Counted from the stretch's first letter, positions 46,003-56,437 are shown. The stretch is 64,000 bases of DNA from Hylemonella gracilis ATCC 19624 (GCF_000211835.1 NZ_AEGR01000061.1:1-64000), one strand, 5' to 3'. Numbers and translations are program-made. The notes: generated from the sequence alone by a model not told the origin.

Positions 46003-46134
46003 GGGGTGGGTATTCCTGGGCGGGTGGTTGGGGCTGCGCCCGCTTTCTACAATGGCGGATTCGCTCCGGCCAGGGTCTTGGCTTTTTGCGCCTGCACCGT
46101 TTCAGTTTTCCACTTTTCAACCGGCAAGTTTTTC

Positions 46135-46584
46135 ATGAACGCCACGCCCGCGCGGGTTGTCCCCGGCTCTTTCCTGACGCTGCATTACCGCCTGGCTGGC
46201 CCGGCCGGTGACATCGTCAACACCTTTGGCGGCAAGCCCGCCACCTTGACCATCGGTTCGGGTGAACTCGCGCCCGCCATCGAGGATGCGCTGCTGGGCT
46301 TGGAGGAGGGCGTGCACACCACGCTGGACCTGCCGCCCGGTGTGTACGGCGAGAAGAACCCCGAGATGCAGCAATGGCTGTCGCGCAAGGAGTTGCGTGA
46401 GCTGGGCGACCCGAACGAGGAGTACCGGGTGGGCGACGTGGTGCAGTTCCCCACGCCAGACCGGCAGGGCCAGTTCGGCGGCGTGGTGGTGCAGACCGGC
46501 GATCAGGCGGTGCTGTTCGACTTCAACCACCCGCTGGCGGGCCAGCCGGTGACGTTCGAAGTGCAGCTGATCGGTGTGTTGTGA
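46135..46584 (+). CDS. fkpB: FKBP-type peptidyl-prolyl cis-trans isomerase, SlpA-like
   Basis: A 149-residue cytoplasmic isomerase of the SlyD/SlpA group. [80 protein letters not shown] shows the FKBP core with the inserted flap. It lacks the His-rich tail of SlyD. The ATG at 46135 is chosen. Its TGA overlaps the ispH start, the classic slpA-ispH arrangement. Confidence 0.93.
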   Translation: MNATPARVVPGSFLTLHYRLAGPAGDIVNTFGGKPATLTIGSGELAPAIEDALLGLEEGVHTTLDLPPGVYGEKNPEMQQWLSRKELRELGDPNEEYRVGDVVQFPTPDRQGQFGGVVVQTGDQAVLFDFNHPLAGQPVTFEVQLIGVL

Positions 46585-47546
46585 TGGGTGCGGTGAACGT
46601 GGGGGTCATCATGGACGTGAATGCCGAAATCTTGCTCGCTGAACCGCGCGGGTTTTGCGCGGGCGTGGACCGGGCCATTGAAATCGTCGAGCGGGCACTT
46701 GCCAAGTTCGGTGCGCCAATTTATGTGCGGCACGAGATCGTGCACAACACCTATGTGGTGAATGACCTCAAGGCCAAGGGTGCGATCTTCATCGAGGAGC
46801 TGGACGACGTGCCGCCGGGCGCGACGCTGGTGTTTTCCGCCCATGGCGTGAGCCGCGCGGTGCAACGCGAGGCCGAGCGCCGGGGCTTCCAGATCTTCGA
46901 CGCGACTTGTCCGCTGGTGACCAAGGTCCACGTCGAGGTGGCCAAGCTCCACAAGGAAGGCTACGAATTCATCATGATCGGCCACAAGGGGCACCCCGAG
47001 GTCGAGGGCACGATGGGGCAGCTCGACAGCGGCATCCACCTGGTGGAGGACGAGGCCGACGTGGCGCGCGTGCGGCTCGCGCAGAGCGAGAAGCTTGCGG
47101 TGGTGACGCAAACCACGCTGTCGGTGGACGATGCGGCGGGCATCCTGGCGGCGGTGAAGGCGCGGTTCCCGCAGGTGCGCGAGCCCAAGCAGCAGGACAT
47201 TTGCTACGCCACGCAGAACCGGCAGGACGCGGTGAAGGTGCTGAGCGGGCAGGTGGATGTGCTGGTGGTGGTGGGCAGCCCGACCAGTTCCAACAGCAAC
47301 CGCTTGCGCGAGGTGGCGCACAAGCGCGGCGTGGCGGCTTACATGGTGGACAACGCGGACGAACTGCAGGCGGACTGGTTCGAGGGCAAGGCGCGGGTGG
47401 GCCTGACGGCGGGCGCTTCGGCGCCGGAAATCTTGGTGCAGCAGGTGATCGAGCGCATCAAGGCACTGGGCGCGGTGGCGGTGCGCAAGATGGATGGGGT
47501 GGAGGAGACGGTGAAGTTTCCTTTGCCCAAGGGTTTGAAGGTCTGA
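46584..47546 (+). CDS. ispH: 4-hydroxy-3-methylbut-2-enyl diphosphate reductase
   Basis: The last MEP-pathway enzyme, an iron-sulfur reductase making IPP and DMAPP. The 320-residue protein has the cluster cysteines in [27 protein letters not shown] and [12 protein letters not shown], plus HEIVHN, and [18 protein letters not shown]. The ATG at 46584 overlaps the fkpB stop. An ATG at 46611 ([16 protein letters not shown]) is an equally possible start, closer to the family's usual N-terminus. Confidence 0.96.
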   Translation: MGAVNVGVIMDVNAEILLAEPRGFCAGVDRAIEIVERALAKFGAPIYVRHEIVHNTYVVNDLKAKGAIFIEELDDVPPGATLVFSAHGVSRAVQREAERRGFQIFDATCPLVTKVHVEVAKLHKEGYEFIMIGHKGHPEVEGTMGQLDSGIHLVEDEADVARVRLAQSEKLAVVTQTTLSVDDAAGILAAVKARFPQVREPKQQDICYATQNRQDAVKVLSGQVDVLVVVGSPTSSNSNRLREVAHKRGVAAYMVDNADELQADWFEGKARVGLTAGASAPEILVQQVIERIKALGAVAVRKMDGVEETVKFPLPKGLKV

Positions 47547-49337
<1,791 letters not shown>

Positions 49338-49463
49338 GCTGATCGTTTCAGTGCAGGCTCACTTCGCGCAGCGAAGTGAAGCGCAGCGGGCCGGCAGCGG
49401 ACCTGCACTTGGGCGCTCCGGTATAAAGCGGACCAACCGGTCCCCGACCGAAGGAGCGCCACC

Positions 49464-50024
49464 ATGAACTCACGACTGCGCCGCAGCCTTTGCATCGCTG
49501 CGCCGGCCCTGTTGCTGGCCCGTGCTGCCACGGCGGCCGACACCTTGGGCCTGGGCCAGCAAGCGCCGGATTTTTCCTTGCCTGACCAGGATGGCAAAAC
49601 CCGCCGCCTGGCCGAGTGGCGCGGCAAATGGCTGGTGCTGTACTTCTACCCCAAGAACGACACCCCGGGCTGCACCACCGAGGCTTGCAACTTCCGCGAC
49701 GATTGGCTGCAATTGCAGGAACTGGGCGCGCAGGTCGTGGGGGTGAGCGTGGACACCAGCGCCTCGCACGCGGCGTTCGCTCAGAAGTACAAGCTGCCGT
49801 TCCCCTTGCTCGCCGATGCGCGCGGCGAGGTGGCGGCCCGCTATGGCGCGCTGTCCGACTGGATGGTCGTCAAGATGGCCAAGCGCCAAACCTTCATCGT
49901 TGATCCGCAGGGGCGCATCGCCCGCATCTACCGCTCGGTCGACGCGGACCAGCATTCGGCGGAGGTGGTGACCGATCTGCGGCGTCTGCGGTCGCAGCCG
50001 CAGCCCAGCGCGACGCCGGCCTGA
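49464..50024 (+). CDS. Exported BCP-type peroxiredoxin
   Basis: Thiol peroxidase of 186 residues with a signal peptide (RRSLCIAAPALLLARAATAA), which is unusual because BCP/PrxQ is normally cytosolic. Core motifs are LGQQAPDFSLPDQDGKTRRLAEWRGKWLVLYFYPKNDTPGCTTEACNFRDD, with the peroxidatic and nearby resolving cysteines in the GCTTEAC pattern. The start has AAGGAG upstream. The response-regulator gene follows after 19 bases, so the three genes may be co-transcribed. Confidence 0.9.
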   Translation: MNSRLRRSLCIAAPALLLARAATAADTLGLGQQAPDFSLPDQDGKTRRLAEWRGKWLVLYFYPKNDTPGCTTEACNFRDDWLQLQELGAQVVGVSVDTSASHAAFAQKYKLPFPLLADARGEVAARYGALSDWMVVKMAKRQTFIVDPQGRIARIYRSVDADQHSAEVVTDLRRLRSQPQPSATPA

Positions 50025-50043
50025 ACGGATCGAAAGGCTGACT

Positions 50044-50721
50044 GTGCGCCTGCTCATCCTCGAAGACGATCCTCAACTGGGCGAAGCCCTCAGCGGCGGC
50101 CTGCGCCAGCAGGGCCATGTGGTGGACTGGTTCACCTCCGGTCCGCCCGCCGACGCGGCCTTGCGCGGCACGGCCTATGACGCCCTGGTGCTGGACTTGG
50201 GCCTGCCCGGCACCGATGGCCTGGTTTGGCTGCGCCGCTGGCGCCAGGGCGGGCTGGCCCTGCCAGTGTTGGTGCTGACCGCGCGCGACACGCTGGAGCA
50301 GCGCATCGAAGGCCTGGACCTGGGCGCGGACGATTACCTCATCAAACCCATCGCGCTCGATGAGCTGGCCGCGCGCCTGCGCGCCATGTTGCGCCGCGCC
50401 ACCGGGCGCGCGACCCAGGCGGAGTGGGTGCATGGCGATTTGCGTTACGATCCGGCCAGCAAGCAAGTGCACTGGCAAGACAAGCCGGTGGAACTGACCG
50501 GACGGGAGATATCCCTGCTCGAAGTGCTGCTCAAGAATCCCCAGCGCGTGCTGTCCAAGACCCAGTTGCTGGAGCAACTCTACGACTGGGGTGGCGGCGA
50601 GCCCGAGAGCAACGCGCTGGAGGTGCACATCCACCATCTGCGCCGCAAGATCGCTCCCGGCGTGGTGCGCACCGTTCGTGGCTTGGGGTATGCCTTGGGC
50701 GCCGCGGAGGACCGTGCATGA
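50044..50721 (+). CDS. OmpR-type response regulator, QseB/PmrA-like
   Basis: A 225-residue regulator. The receiver domain has LILEDDPQLGEAL, phospho-acceptor LVLDLGLPGTDG, LTARDT and DDYLIKPI. The winged-helix output domain has LTGREISLLEVLLKNPQRVLSKTQLLEQLYDWGGGEPESNALEVHIHHLRRKI and RTVRGLGYAL, typical of the QseB/PmrA/TctD group. It starts with GTG at 50044. Its stop overlaps the kinase start. A box matching the known PmrA consensus lies upstream of the convergent operon at 56421, a candidate target. Confidence 0.92.
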   Translation: MRLLILEDDPQLGEALSGGLRQQGHVVDWFTSGPPADAALRGTAYDALVLDLGLPGTDGLVWLRRWRQGGLALPVLVLTARDTLEQRIEGLDLGADDYLIKPIALDELAARLRAMLRRATGRATQAEWVHGDLRYDPASKQVHWQDKPVELTGREISLLEVLLKNPQRVLSKTQLLEQLYDWGGGEPESNALEVHIHHLRRKIAPGVVRTVRGLGYALGAAEDRA

Positions 50722-52049
50722 GTCTGCGCCGGCGCCTGCTGCTGTACTTGCTGATTTGCGCCCCCGTGGCGTGGCTGCTGGCCTTGGCCGCTTCGTTCCT
50801 TCAAGCCCACGCCGAAGTCAACGAACTCTATGACACCGAGCTGATCCGATTCACGCGTCAAGTTCAGCTCACCCTCATCGGTCTCAACGCCAGTGGGGGA
50901 GCGGGGACCATGCCAGACTCGCCCGTGCGCGGACAGGCGGATCTGGATTCCCTGGCCATCGTGGTCTGGGACCGCGACGGTCAAGTCCTGCTCGCCGACC
51001 GCGAAGGCGCGCAATTGCCCTTGCGGCCCGACGGCGCGGGGTTCATCGATCTGGAGCTGAACCAGGAAGCGTGGCGCGCGTATTACCTGCAGTCGGCCGA
51101 TGGTCGCTGGCTGGTCGCGGCTGGTCAGAGCCTGCACGAGCGTGACGAGCTGGTCTATGGCCTCATCGGCAGTCAGTTGCTGCCTTGGCTGGTGATGTTG
51201 CCCATTCTGTTGGTGGCCATGGGCTGGGCCGTGCGCCAGGCGCTCGCGCCCATGCGCGCCCTGAGCGACGAATTGGCGCGGCGCGGCGCCGACGAGCTGC
51301 AGCCCTTGCCCGCAGGCGATGCGCCTGCGGAGCTGCGCCCCCTGCTGGAGGCCATGAATGGCCTGTTCGAACGCATCACCGCGACCTTGGCGCGTGAGCG
51401 TCGCTTCACGGCCGATGCCGCGCACGAACTGCGCACGCCCTTGGCCGTGCTCAGCGCCCAATGGGATCGCTTGCGCGGCGCCCGCGAAGACGCCGAGCGC
51501 GACCAGTCCTTGCGCGCCCTGCGCGCCGGCATCGACCGCATGGCCCGTCTGGTGGACCAGCTGCTGCGCCTGTCGCGGCTGGAAGCCGCCCAGGGCCTGC
51601 CGCACTCGGGCGAGCTGGATTGGCCGGAGATCGCCCGCCAGGCGATGAGCGAGGTGCTGCCGCTGGCCGAGCGCCGTGACATCCAGTTGGATTGTCTGTG
51701 GCCCGAGCCTCCGCAAGAGCCGCCCAACTGGCAGGGCGATCCTCATCTGCTGGTCGTGCTGCTGCGCAATCTCTTGGACAACGCCACCCGGTATGCGCCG
51801 CAAGGCAGCACGGTCAGCCTGGGCTTCGAAGGGGACCGGCTGCGCGTGAGCAACGCAGGGCCGGCGCTGTCGGACGAGTTGCTGGCCCGCCTGGGCGAGC
51901 GTTTCCATCGCCCCGAGGGCCAGGCCGAGAGCGGCAGCGGCCTGGGGGTGTCCATCGCCCGGCGCATCGCCGAGCTGCATGGCTTGACCTTGAGCTATGG
52001 TGCCCGCGCCGATGGCACGGGCGTGGAGGTCGTGCTGGCCCGAGCTTGA
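50718..52049 (+). CDS. Sensor histidine kinase, QseC/PmrB-like
   Basis: Cognate kinase of 443 residues. Two membrane helices (LLLYLLICAPVAWLLALAASF and QLLPWLVMLPILLVAMGWAV) flank a periplasmic sensor region of about 140 residues. Then come a short HAMP-like linker, HisKA (FTADAAHELRTPLAVLSAQW) and HATPase (LLRNLLDNATRYAPQGS, GSGLGVSIARRIAELHG). It is coupled to the regulator by an ATGA overlap. It ends 44 bases before the convergent stop of the TPR gene, the last gene of the five-gene operon. The signal is unknown. Confidence 0.92.
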   Translation: MSLRRRLLLYLLICAPVAWLLALAASFLQAHAEVNELYDTELIRFTRQVQLTLIGLNASGGAGTMPDSPVRGQADLDSLAIVVWDRDGQVLLADREGAQLPLRPDGAGFIDLELNQEAWRAYYLQSADGRWLVAAGQSLHERDELVYGLIGSQLLPWLVMLPILLVAMGWAVRQALAPMRALSDELARRGADELQPLPAGDAPAELRPLLEAMNGLFERITATLARERRFTADAAHELRTPLAVLSAQWDRLRGAREDAERDQSLRALRAGIDRMARLVDQLLRLSRLEAAQGLPHSGELDWPEIARQAMSEVLPLAERRDIQLDCLWPEPPQEPPNWQGDPHLLVVLLRNLLDNATRYAPQGSTVSLGFEGDRLRVSNAGPALSDELLARLGERFHRPEGQAESGSGLGVSIARRIAELHGLTLSYGARADGTGVEVVLARA

Positions 52050-52093
52050 TGGAGTCGGATCGCGGCCTGATGGGGAGCTGAGTTGGCCTGGGA

Positions 52094-52795
52094 TCAGTCG
52101 CCCCGGGCCTTGCTCAACAGGGCGCGGATTTCCTCGCGGCGGCCGGTGTCGGCAATCTGACGGCCTGGGCGCGTCGGAGCCTGCAAGGCCCGCTCCAGGT
52201 AGCCGATGCCTTCGGCCTTGCGCTTGTTCTCAATCAGGAATTCACCGTAGAAGAAGTTCGCGTCGATGGCCGTGGGGTTGATCTCCAGCGCCTTCTTCAG
52301 CAGGGTTTCGGCCTTGGCCTTGTCACCAAAGCCCAGCGGCCAGCCCGGCACCTTGTAGTACAGCACGCCCAGGCTGCCGTAGGCCGAGCCATCGAGCACT
52401 TGGCCATCGATGGCGATCGCTTGTTCGTACAGGGCCTTGGCCTGCTTGACCAGGCTGAGCGCGCCCAGACCGCCTTTTTCTCCGGCCAGGGAGCTCACGA
52501 TGATGCCTTCCCAGATCAGCGGTTCGCTGCGCCCCGCGTAGGTCGTGCTGACCTGGTGGGCTTTCTGGGCCAGGGTCTCGAAATGCTTGGCGCGTTCTGA
52601 AGCGGGCGTCTGGTAGCGGATCACTTCCCAGTCACGTTGCAGGTCGGCGACGGCGTCATCCACCGGGGCGGCTTGCGCGTGGTTCAGGAACATCAGCGCG
52701 AAGGCCGCGAGCAGGGGGAAGAAGACCGCGGCGAGCGCGGGGCGGTTGAGGGAAAGGCGGGCGGCAGCGTAGCCCGTGTTCGGTGTGGTGTTCAC
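52094..52795 (-). CDS. Exported TPR-repeat protein
   Basis: A 233-residue protein with an N-terminal hydrophobic segment (LAAVFFPLLAAFALMFLNHAQAA), probably a signal peptide. A helical TPR-like region follows (ALYEQAIAIDGQVLDGSAYGSLGVLYYKVPGWPLGFGDKAKAETLLKKALEINPTAIDANFFYGEFLIENKRKAEGIGYLERAL). It overlaps the SDR gene by four bases and is the last gene of the operon beginning at 56364. It may scaffold or sense the product in the periplasm; function unknown. Confidence 0.85.
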   Translation of the reverse strand: MNTTPNTGYAAARLSLNRPALAAVFFPLLAAFALMFLNHAQAAPVDDAVADLQRDWEVIRYQTPASERAKHFETLAQKAHQVSTTYAGRSEPLIWEGIIVSSLAGEKGGLGALSLVKQAKALYEQAIAIDGQVLDGSAYGSLGVLYYKVPGWPLGFGDKAKAETLLKKALEINPTAIDANFFYGEFLIENKRKAEGIGYLERALQAPTRPGRQIADTGRREEIRALLSKARGD

Positions 52796-53568
52796 GAAGT
52801 GGCTCCTTGGATGGCGTTTGTTTGCGTGAGGTGGCGGCGGTGTTTGTCGAAGCTGCCGTCCAGCAGGGGGCCGACGGCGCCGTTGAGGCGCGCGGCCAGC
52901 CGTTCGGGCCAGCCGATGTAGCGTTCGGCGGCCTCGTCACGGATTAGTCCGACCAAGGCCTGCGCCACGGTCTCGGGGCTGTCGCTGGCGGTGCCGGTGG
53001 CGCGGTTGTAGGCTTCGGCCTCGCCGCTGTTGAAGGCTGTGCGCGTGCTGCGTGGGGCCAGCAATTGGACCTGGACCGGGGTGTCCGACAGCTCGCGCCG
53101 CAGCGATTCCGCGAAGCGGTGCACGCCCGCCTTGCTCGCGCCATAGAGGCTGAAGCCCGGCAAGCCGATGGCCCCCAGGGCCGAACCGACGAAGACGATT
53201 TGCGCCTGGGGCTGGCGTTGCAGTTGCGGCAGCAGCGCTTGCGTCAGCAGCATGGGTGACAGCAGGTTGGTCTGCAGCACGTGCTGCATGCGCGCGGCGT
53301 CCAGTGTCTGCAGCGCGCCGAAACCGGACTCGCCCGCCGCGTGCACGACCACGTTGATGTCGAGCACGGCGCAGCTCTCGGCGACGTGTTCGATGTCCCG
53401 CGGATCGTTCAGATCGGCGCGTACCCAGTGCCGGCCCGGTACGCTGGCTTGTGGGGAGCGGCTGACGCCCAGCACTTTCGCGCCCGCCTGGCGCAGGGCG
53501 TGGTCCATGGCCGCGCCGATGCCACCACTGGCGCCGGTCAGCAGCACGCGTGCGTCCTGGAGCTTCAT
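52792..53568 (-). CDS. SDR-family oxidoreductase
   Basis: A classical short-chain dehydrogenase/reductase of 258 residues: NAD(P) motif TGASGGIGAAMD, HAAGE (variant of NNAG), catalytic Ser in FVGSALGAIGLPG and Tyr-x3-Lys in SLYGASKAG. The long substrate loop and the C-terminus (YIGWPERLAARLNGAVGPLLDGSFDKHRR) resemble membrane-associated, lipid-type SDRs. It overlaps the genes on both sides by four bases. It could reduce an acyl or aldehyde intermediate made by the preceding genes. Confidence 0.92.
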   Translation of the reverse strand: MKLQDARVLLTGASGGIGAAMDHALRQAGAKVLGVSRSPQASVPGRHWVRADLNDPRDIEHVAESCAVLDINVVVHAAGESGFGALQTLDAARMQHVLQTNLLSPMLLTQALLPQLQRQPQAQIVFVGSALGAIGLPGFSLYGASKAGVHRFAESLRRELSDTPVQVQLLAPRSTRTAFNSGEAEAYNRATGTASDSPETVAQALVGLIRDEAAERYIGWPERLAARLNGAVGPLLDGSFDKHRRHLTQTNAIQGATS

Positions 53569-54281
53569 GCCAACACTCCTTGCGCTTCGTGCGTGGCCTT
53601 GCTGCTGGCAGTCGTCGCGGTGCTCGACTGGGGCAGGGGCAGGCCGCGGAAGACGTCGCCATAGAGCTTGAAGAACGCCCGCGCGGCATGCACGATGTCA
53701 GCTTGATCGGCCGGGTCGTCGATCTGGTCCATCAGCAGCGCGAAATGCGCCGTGTGCTCCTGGTCCAGCGTGCCGTGGGAGCGCAGGTAGCTGAAGGCGC
53801 TGTCGGGCAGGCCCAGCGGTTTCTGGATCGCATCGGCCGCCTGCAGCGCCAGGGCGACGCTGGTGCCTTCCAGCACGTGCACCATGCCGAAGAAGCCCAG
53901 GGGGTTGCGGCGCGCGATGGTGTCGTAGGCGTAGGCCACCATGACTTCCGTGGCGTGCGAGGGCTGGCCGTGGCGCACGGCTTCGGCGTCAGCGCCGCAG
54001 GCGCGGATGTCGTTGAGGATCCACTCGTCGTGGCCGATTTCTTCCTCGATGTACTCGTCCATCGCGTCGTTGAGCCAGGCGTGGTGCGCGGGCAGGGCCG
54101 CCTTGGCCGCGCGCAGCAGGGGCACGGTGTGCTTGACGTGGTGGTAGGCCTCGGTCAGGAAGGCGATGTAGCTGGGCAGGGACACTTCCCCGCGCAGGAG
54201 CACGCCTTGGATGATGGGGGCGGCCAGCAGACCCAGGCGGGCGTGGGCGGTGTCGTTCAGGAGACGGTTGTGAAAGCTCAT
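53565..54281 (-). CDS. Iron-containing redox enzyme, TenA/haem-oxygenase-fold diiron oxidase (HDO)
   Basis: A 238-residue all-helical protein of the TenA/PqqC-like superfamily. The full set of metal ligands seen in UndA/CADD-type oxidases is visible: Glu and His in YIEEEIGHDEW, Glu in MVHVLEGTSVAL, and His-x3-Asp-x2-His in SHGTLDQEH. These enzymes use a diiron centre and oxygen on fatty acids, amines or aromatic acids. The ATG at 54281 follows GAGGACC. It lies 11 bases after the ligase gene and overlaps the SDR, so a role in oxidising an acyl product is plausible. The exact reaction is unknown. Confidence 0.87.
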   Translation of the reverse strand: MSFHNRLLNDTAHARLGLLAAPIIQGVLLRGEVSLPSYIAFLTEAYHHVKHTVPLLRAAKAALPAHHAWLNDAMDEYIEEEIGHDEWILNDIRACGADAEAVRHGQPSHATEVMVAYAYDTIARRNPLGFFGMVHVLEGTSVALALQAADAIQKPLGLPDSAFSYLRSHGTLDQEHTAHFALLMDQIDDPADQADIVHAARAFFKLYGDVFRGLPLPQSSTATTASSKATHEAQGVLA

Positions 54282-54292
54282 GGGGGAGGTCC

Positions 54293-55732
54293 TCAGGAAG
54301 TCAGGGTTTCGGGATGGAGGGCGCGCATGTCGCCATGCGCGTGCAAGATGGCGGCGCGTTGCGGGCGCCCGTTGGCGGTGGCGTAACCGGTTTGCGCGCT
54401 GAAGGCGCCGCGGCCCCGCGTCCAGCGCGCCACCCGCGCGTAGTCGGGCAGGGCGGCGTTGGCCGCGTCGACCGCGGCTTGCAATGCCGCGTCGGGGAGG
54501 TTGTCCTGCAACGGCCAGAGCACCGCCCACAGGCTGGGTTCGCCATCCCCAAAGACCACGGCTTGGCGGACCACGGGCTGGCTGCCCAGCGCCGTCTCGA
54601 CCCACTCGGGTGAAATATTGCGGCCGTAGGCGCTGATCAGCAGGTTCTTCTTGCGACCTTGGATGTGCACGTGGCCGTTCGCGTCGATGTGCCCGAGGTC
54701 GCCGCTGGGCCACCACTCGGGCGCCGGGGTCGCGTCACCCAGGTAACCCGCGAACAGGCTACCCGCGACCTCGATCTCGCCATCGGCGGCCACGCGCAGC
54801 CGCGCATGGGGCAGAGGACGGCCCACGCTGCCGGGCTGCTGAGCGCCCGGCAGGTTCAAGGTTTGCACCGACGCGCCTTCGGACAGGCCATAGCCTTCGT
54901 AGGCGGGGATGCCCAGGGCCTGGGCGGCCGCGATCAGCGGCGCGCCCACGGCGGCACCGCCCACGGCGACGAACTTCAGGCCAGCCGGTGCGCGCTGGCC
55001 AGTTTGGCGCAGCAGGCCGACCCAGGCGCGCAGCATCTGCGGCAGCAGGATCATGCTGTCGGGCGCGTGGCGCAGCACGGCCGCGTGGAAGGTCGCCACG
55101 TCGAACTGCGAGGAGCCCTGCCAGCCCAGCTCGGCCAACGGCGGCGTGATCAGCAGCGCACCCTGGCGGCGCGCCGCCATCTGACCGGCCACGTTTTCCA
55201 GCAGCACGGCGAAGGGCAGCACGCTCAGGTGGCGCGTGATGCCCAGCGGGCCCAGCGCCTGCACCACGCCATCGGCCACGCGCTCCATCGCGGCCAGGCG
55301 CAGGCACACGCCCTTGGGCGCGCCGGTGCTGCCCGAGGTGTAGGTGATCTTGGCCGTGCCTGCGGGCATGGACAGGCCGTGCGCGGGCAGGCGCGCCACG
55401 TTCAGCGATTGGCCGGCCACCTCGATGTCCTGCCAAGGCAGGATGGGCCACGCCGCGGCCGCGGCGGGCGCAGCCACCAGGGTGTCCACTCCGGCGGTGT
55501 GCAGCGCGTGCCGGATCTGGTCGGGCGTGAAGAAGGGCGGCAGCGGCACATGCACGATGCCCGCCCCGGCGGCAGCTTCATCCAGCACGGTGACTGCGGC
55601 GCCGTTGTCCAGCAGCGTGGCCAGCACCCGGGTGCCGGTGTAGCGCAGCGCCAGCTGTGTCGCGCGCACAGCCGTGCTCAGCTCGCCAGCGCTCCAGGCC
55701 CGCTGGCCGTCATGAAGAACGATGCCATTCAT
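54293..55732 (-). CDS. AMP-forming acyl ligase (ANL superfamily)
   Basis: A 479-residue adenylating enzyme: P-loop ITYTSGSTGAPKGV, A5 YEGYGLSEGA, A7 WPSGDLGHID and A8 hinge GRKKNLLISAYGRNISPEWVE. The C-terminal A10 lysine motif is changed (YATANGRPQRAAI has Arg where the catalytic Lys of xGK usually stands), so adenylation may be altered. It is shorter than typical long-chain acyl-CoA synthetases. The ATG at 55732 overlaps the upstream hemolysin-like gene stop (ATGA). It probably activates a carboxylic acid for the pathway; substrate unknown. Confidence 0.9.
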   Translation of the reverse strand: MNGIVLHDGQRAWSAGELSTAVRATQLALRYTGTRVLATLLDNGAAVTVLDEAAAGAGIVHVPLPPFFTPDQIRHALHTAGVDTLVAAPAAAAAWPILPWQDIEVAGQSLNVARLPAHGLSMPAGTAKITYTSGSTGAPKGVCLRLAAMERVADGVVQALGPLGITRHLSVLPFAVLLENVAGQMAARRQGALLITPPLAELGWQGSSQFDVATFHAAVLRHAPDSMILLPQMLRAWVGLLRQTGQRAPAGLKFVAVGGAAVGAPLIAAAQALGIPAYEGYGLSEGASVQTLNLPGAQQPGSVGRPLPHARLRVAADGEIEVAGSLFAGYLGDATPAPEWWPSGDLGHIDANGHVHIQGRKKNLLISAYGRNISPEWVETALGSQPVVRQAVVFGDGEPSLWAVLWPLQDNLPDAALQAAVDAANAALPDYARVARWTRGRGAFSAQTGYATANGRPQRAAILHAHGDMRALHPETLTS

Positions 55733-56364
55733 GACAGGCTCCAGCGGCGCGCGAGCGCGCGCAAGCCCAGGTCCAGGCGGCCCGCCACGACCACCGGGCG
55801 GTGGTCGTAGTAGCTGCCCCAGTCCGCGGCGTCGGCACCGAGCAGGGAGGGATCGGCCAGCCCCAGGGCCAGGGGGGTGATGCCCAGGCGCACGAAGAGG
55901 TGCTGCAGTTCCTGGGTCAAGGTGCTGACCACCCATTCCAGCTCCAGGCTGGCCAGGTGCGGTCCCATCAGGTGGATCAGGCGCTTGCCCGCGCCGGGCT
56001 GCACGGCCGAAAGATGCCCCACCTCGACGATGCGCGCGCGCGAGACGCCCGTGTAGGCATGCTGATCCAGCAGTGCTTCCACCGGCTCGGACAGGTAGCG
56101 TTCCAGGAACAAGGGGCCGCTGTCCGCGACGCGGTAACCGGCGGCGGCGCTGATCTCGCCCGCCTCGTCACGCAGACTGATCAAGGTGGGCGCGAAATGC
56201 TGGACGCGGGCGCCATAACGCTCCCGATAGACGTCGTGGATGAAGCGCTCGACCTGCGCGCGTTCCTCGTCGTCCACGGCATGGACGGTGAGGTGGCGCC
56301 GGCCCGGGGGCAGGGCGGCGACCGAGAGACCGGTGAACGGGGGGTGGGAGGCCTGGGCCAGCAT
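55729..56364 (-). CDS. Thermostable-hemolysin-family protein (GNAT-like)
   Basis: A 211-residue member of the T_hemolysin family, named after delta-VPH of Vibrio. It has an N-terminal ERFIHDVYRERYGARVQHFAPTLISLRD, AAAGYRVA, ERYLSEPVE, and the conserved VEVGHLSAVQPGAGKRLIHLM, a region resembling acyltransferase (GNAT or autoinducer-synthase) folds. There is no secretion signal, so a toxin role is doubtful; an acyl transfer role is inferred. The ATG at 56364 has AAAGGA seven bases upstream. It leads the five-gene operon and has a PmrA-type box 57-73 bases before the start. Confidence 0.87.
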   Translation of the reverse strand: MLAQASHPPFTGLSVAALPPGRRHLTVHAVDDEERAQVERFIHDVYRERYGARVQHFAPTLISLRDEAGEISAAAGYRVADSGPLFLERYLSEPVEALLDQHAYTGVSRARIVEVGHLSAVQPGAGKRLIHLMGPHLASLELEWVVSTLTQELQHLFVRLGITPLALGLADPSLLGADAADWGSYYDHRPVVVAGRLDLGLRALARRWSLS

Positions 56365-56420
56365 GTGCAATCCTTTGCGCGAGGGGCGTGGTTGGGATGG
56401 CGTGATGTTGGCGGCCGTGC

Positions 56421-56437
56421 CTTAAGCGCGAATTAAG
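56421..56437 (-). promoter_or_regulatory. PmrA/QseB-type binding box upstream of the hemolysin-like operon
   Basis: On the minus strand the site reads CTTAATTCGCGCTTAAG, which fits the PmrA-box form (C/T)TTAA(G/T)-N5-(C/T)TTAA(G/T) exactly. It lies 57-73 bases upstream of the first gene, where an activator would sit at a -35 region. The obvious candidate regulator is the QseB/PmrA-like protein at 50044. Binding is inferred. Confidence 0.7.
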
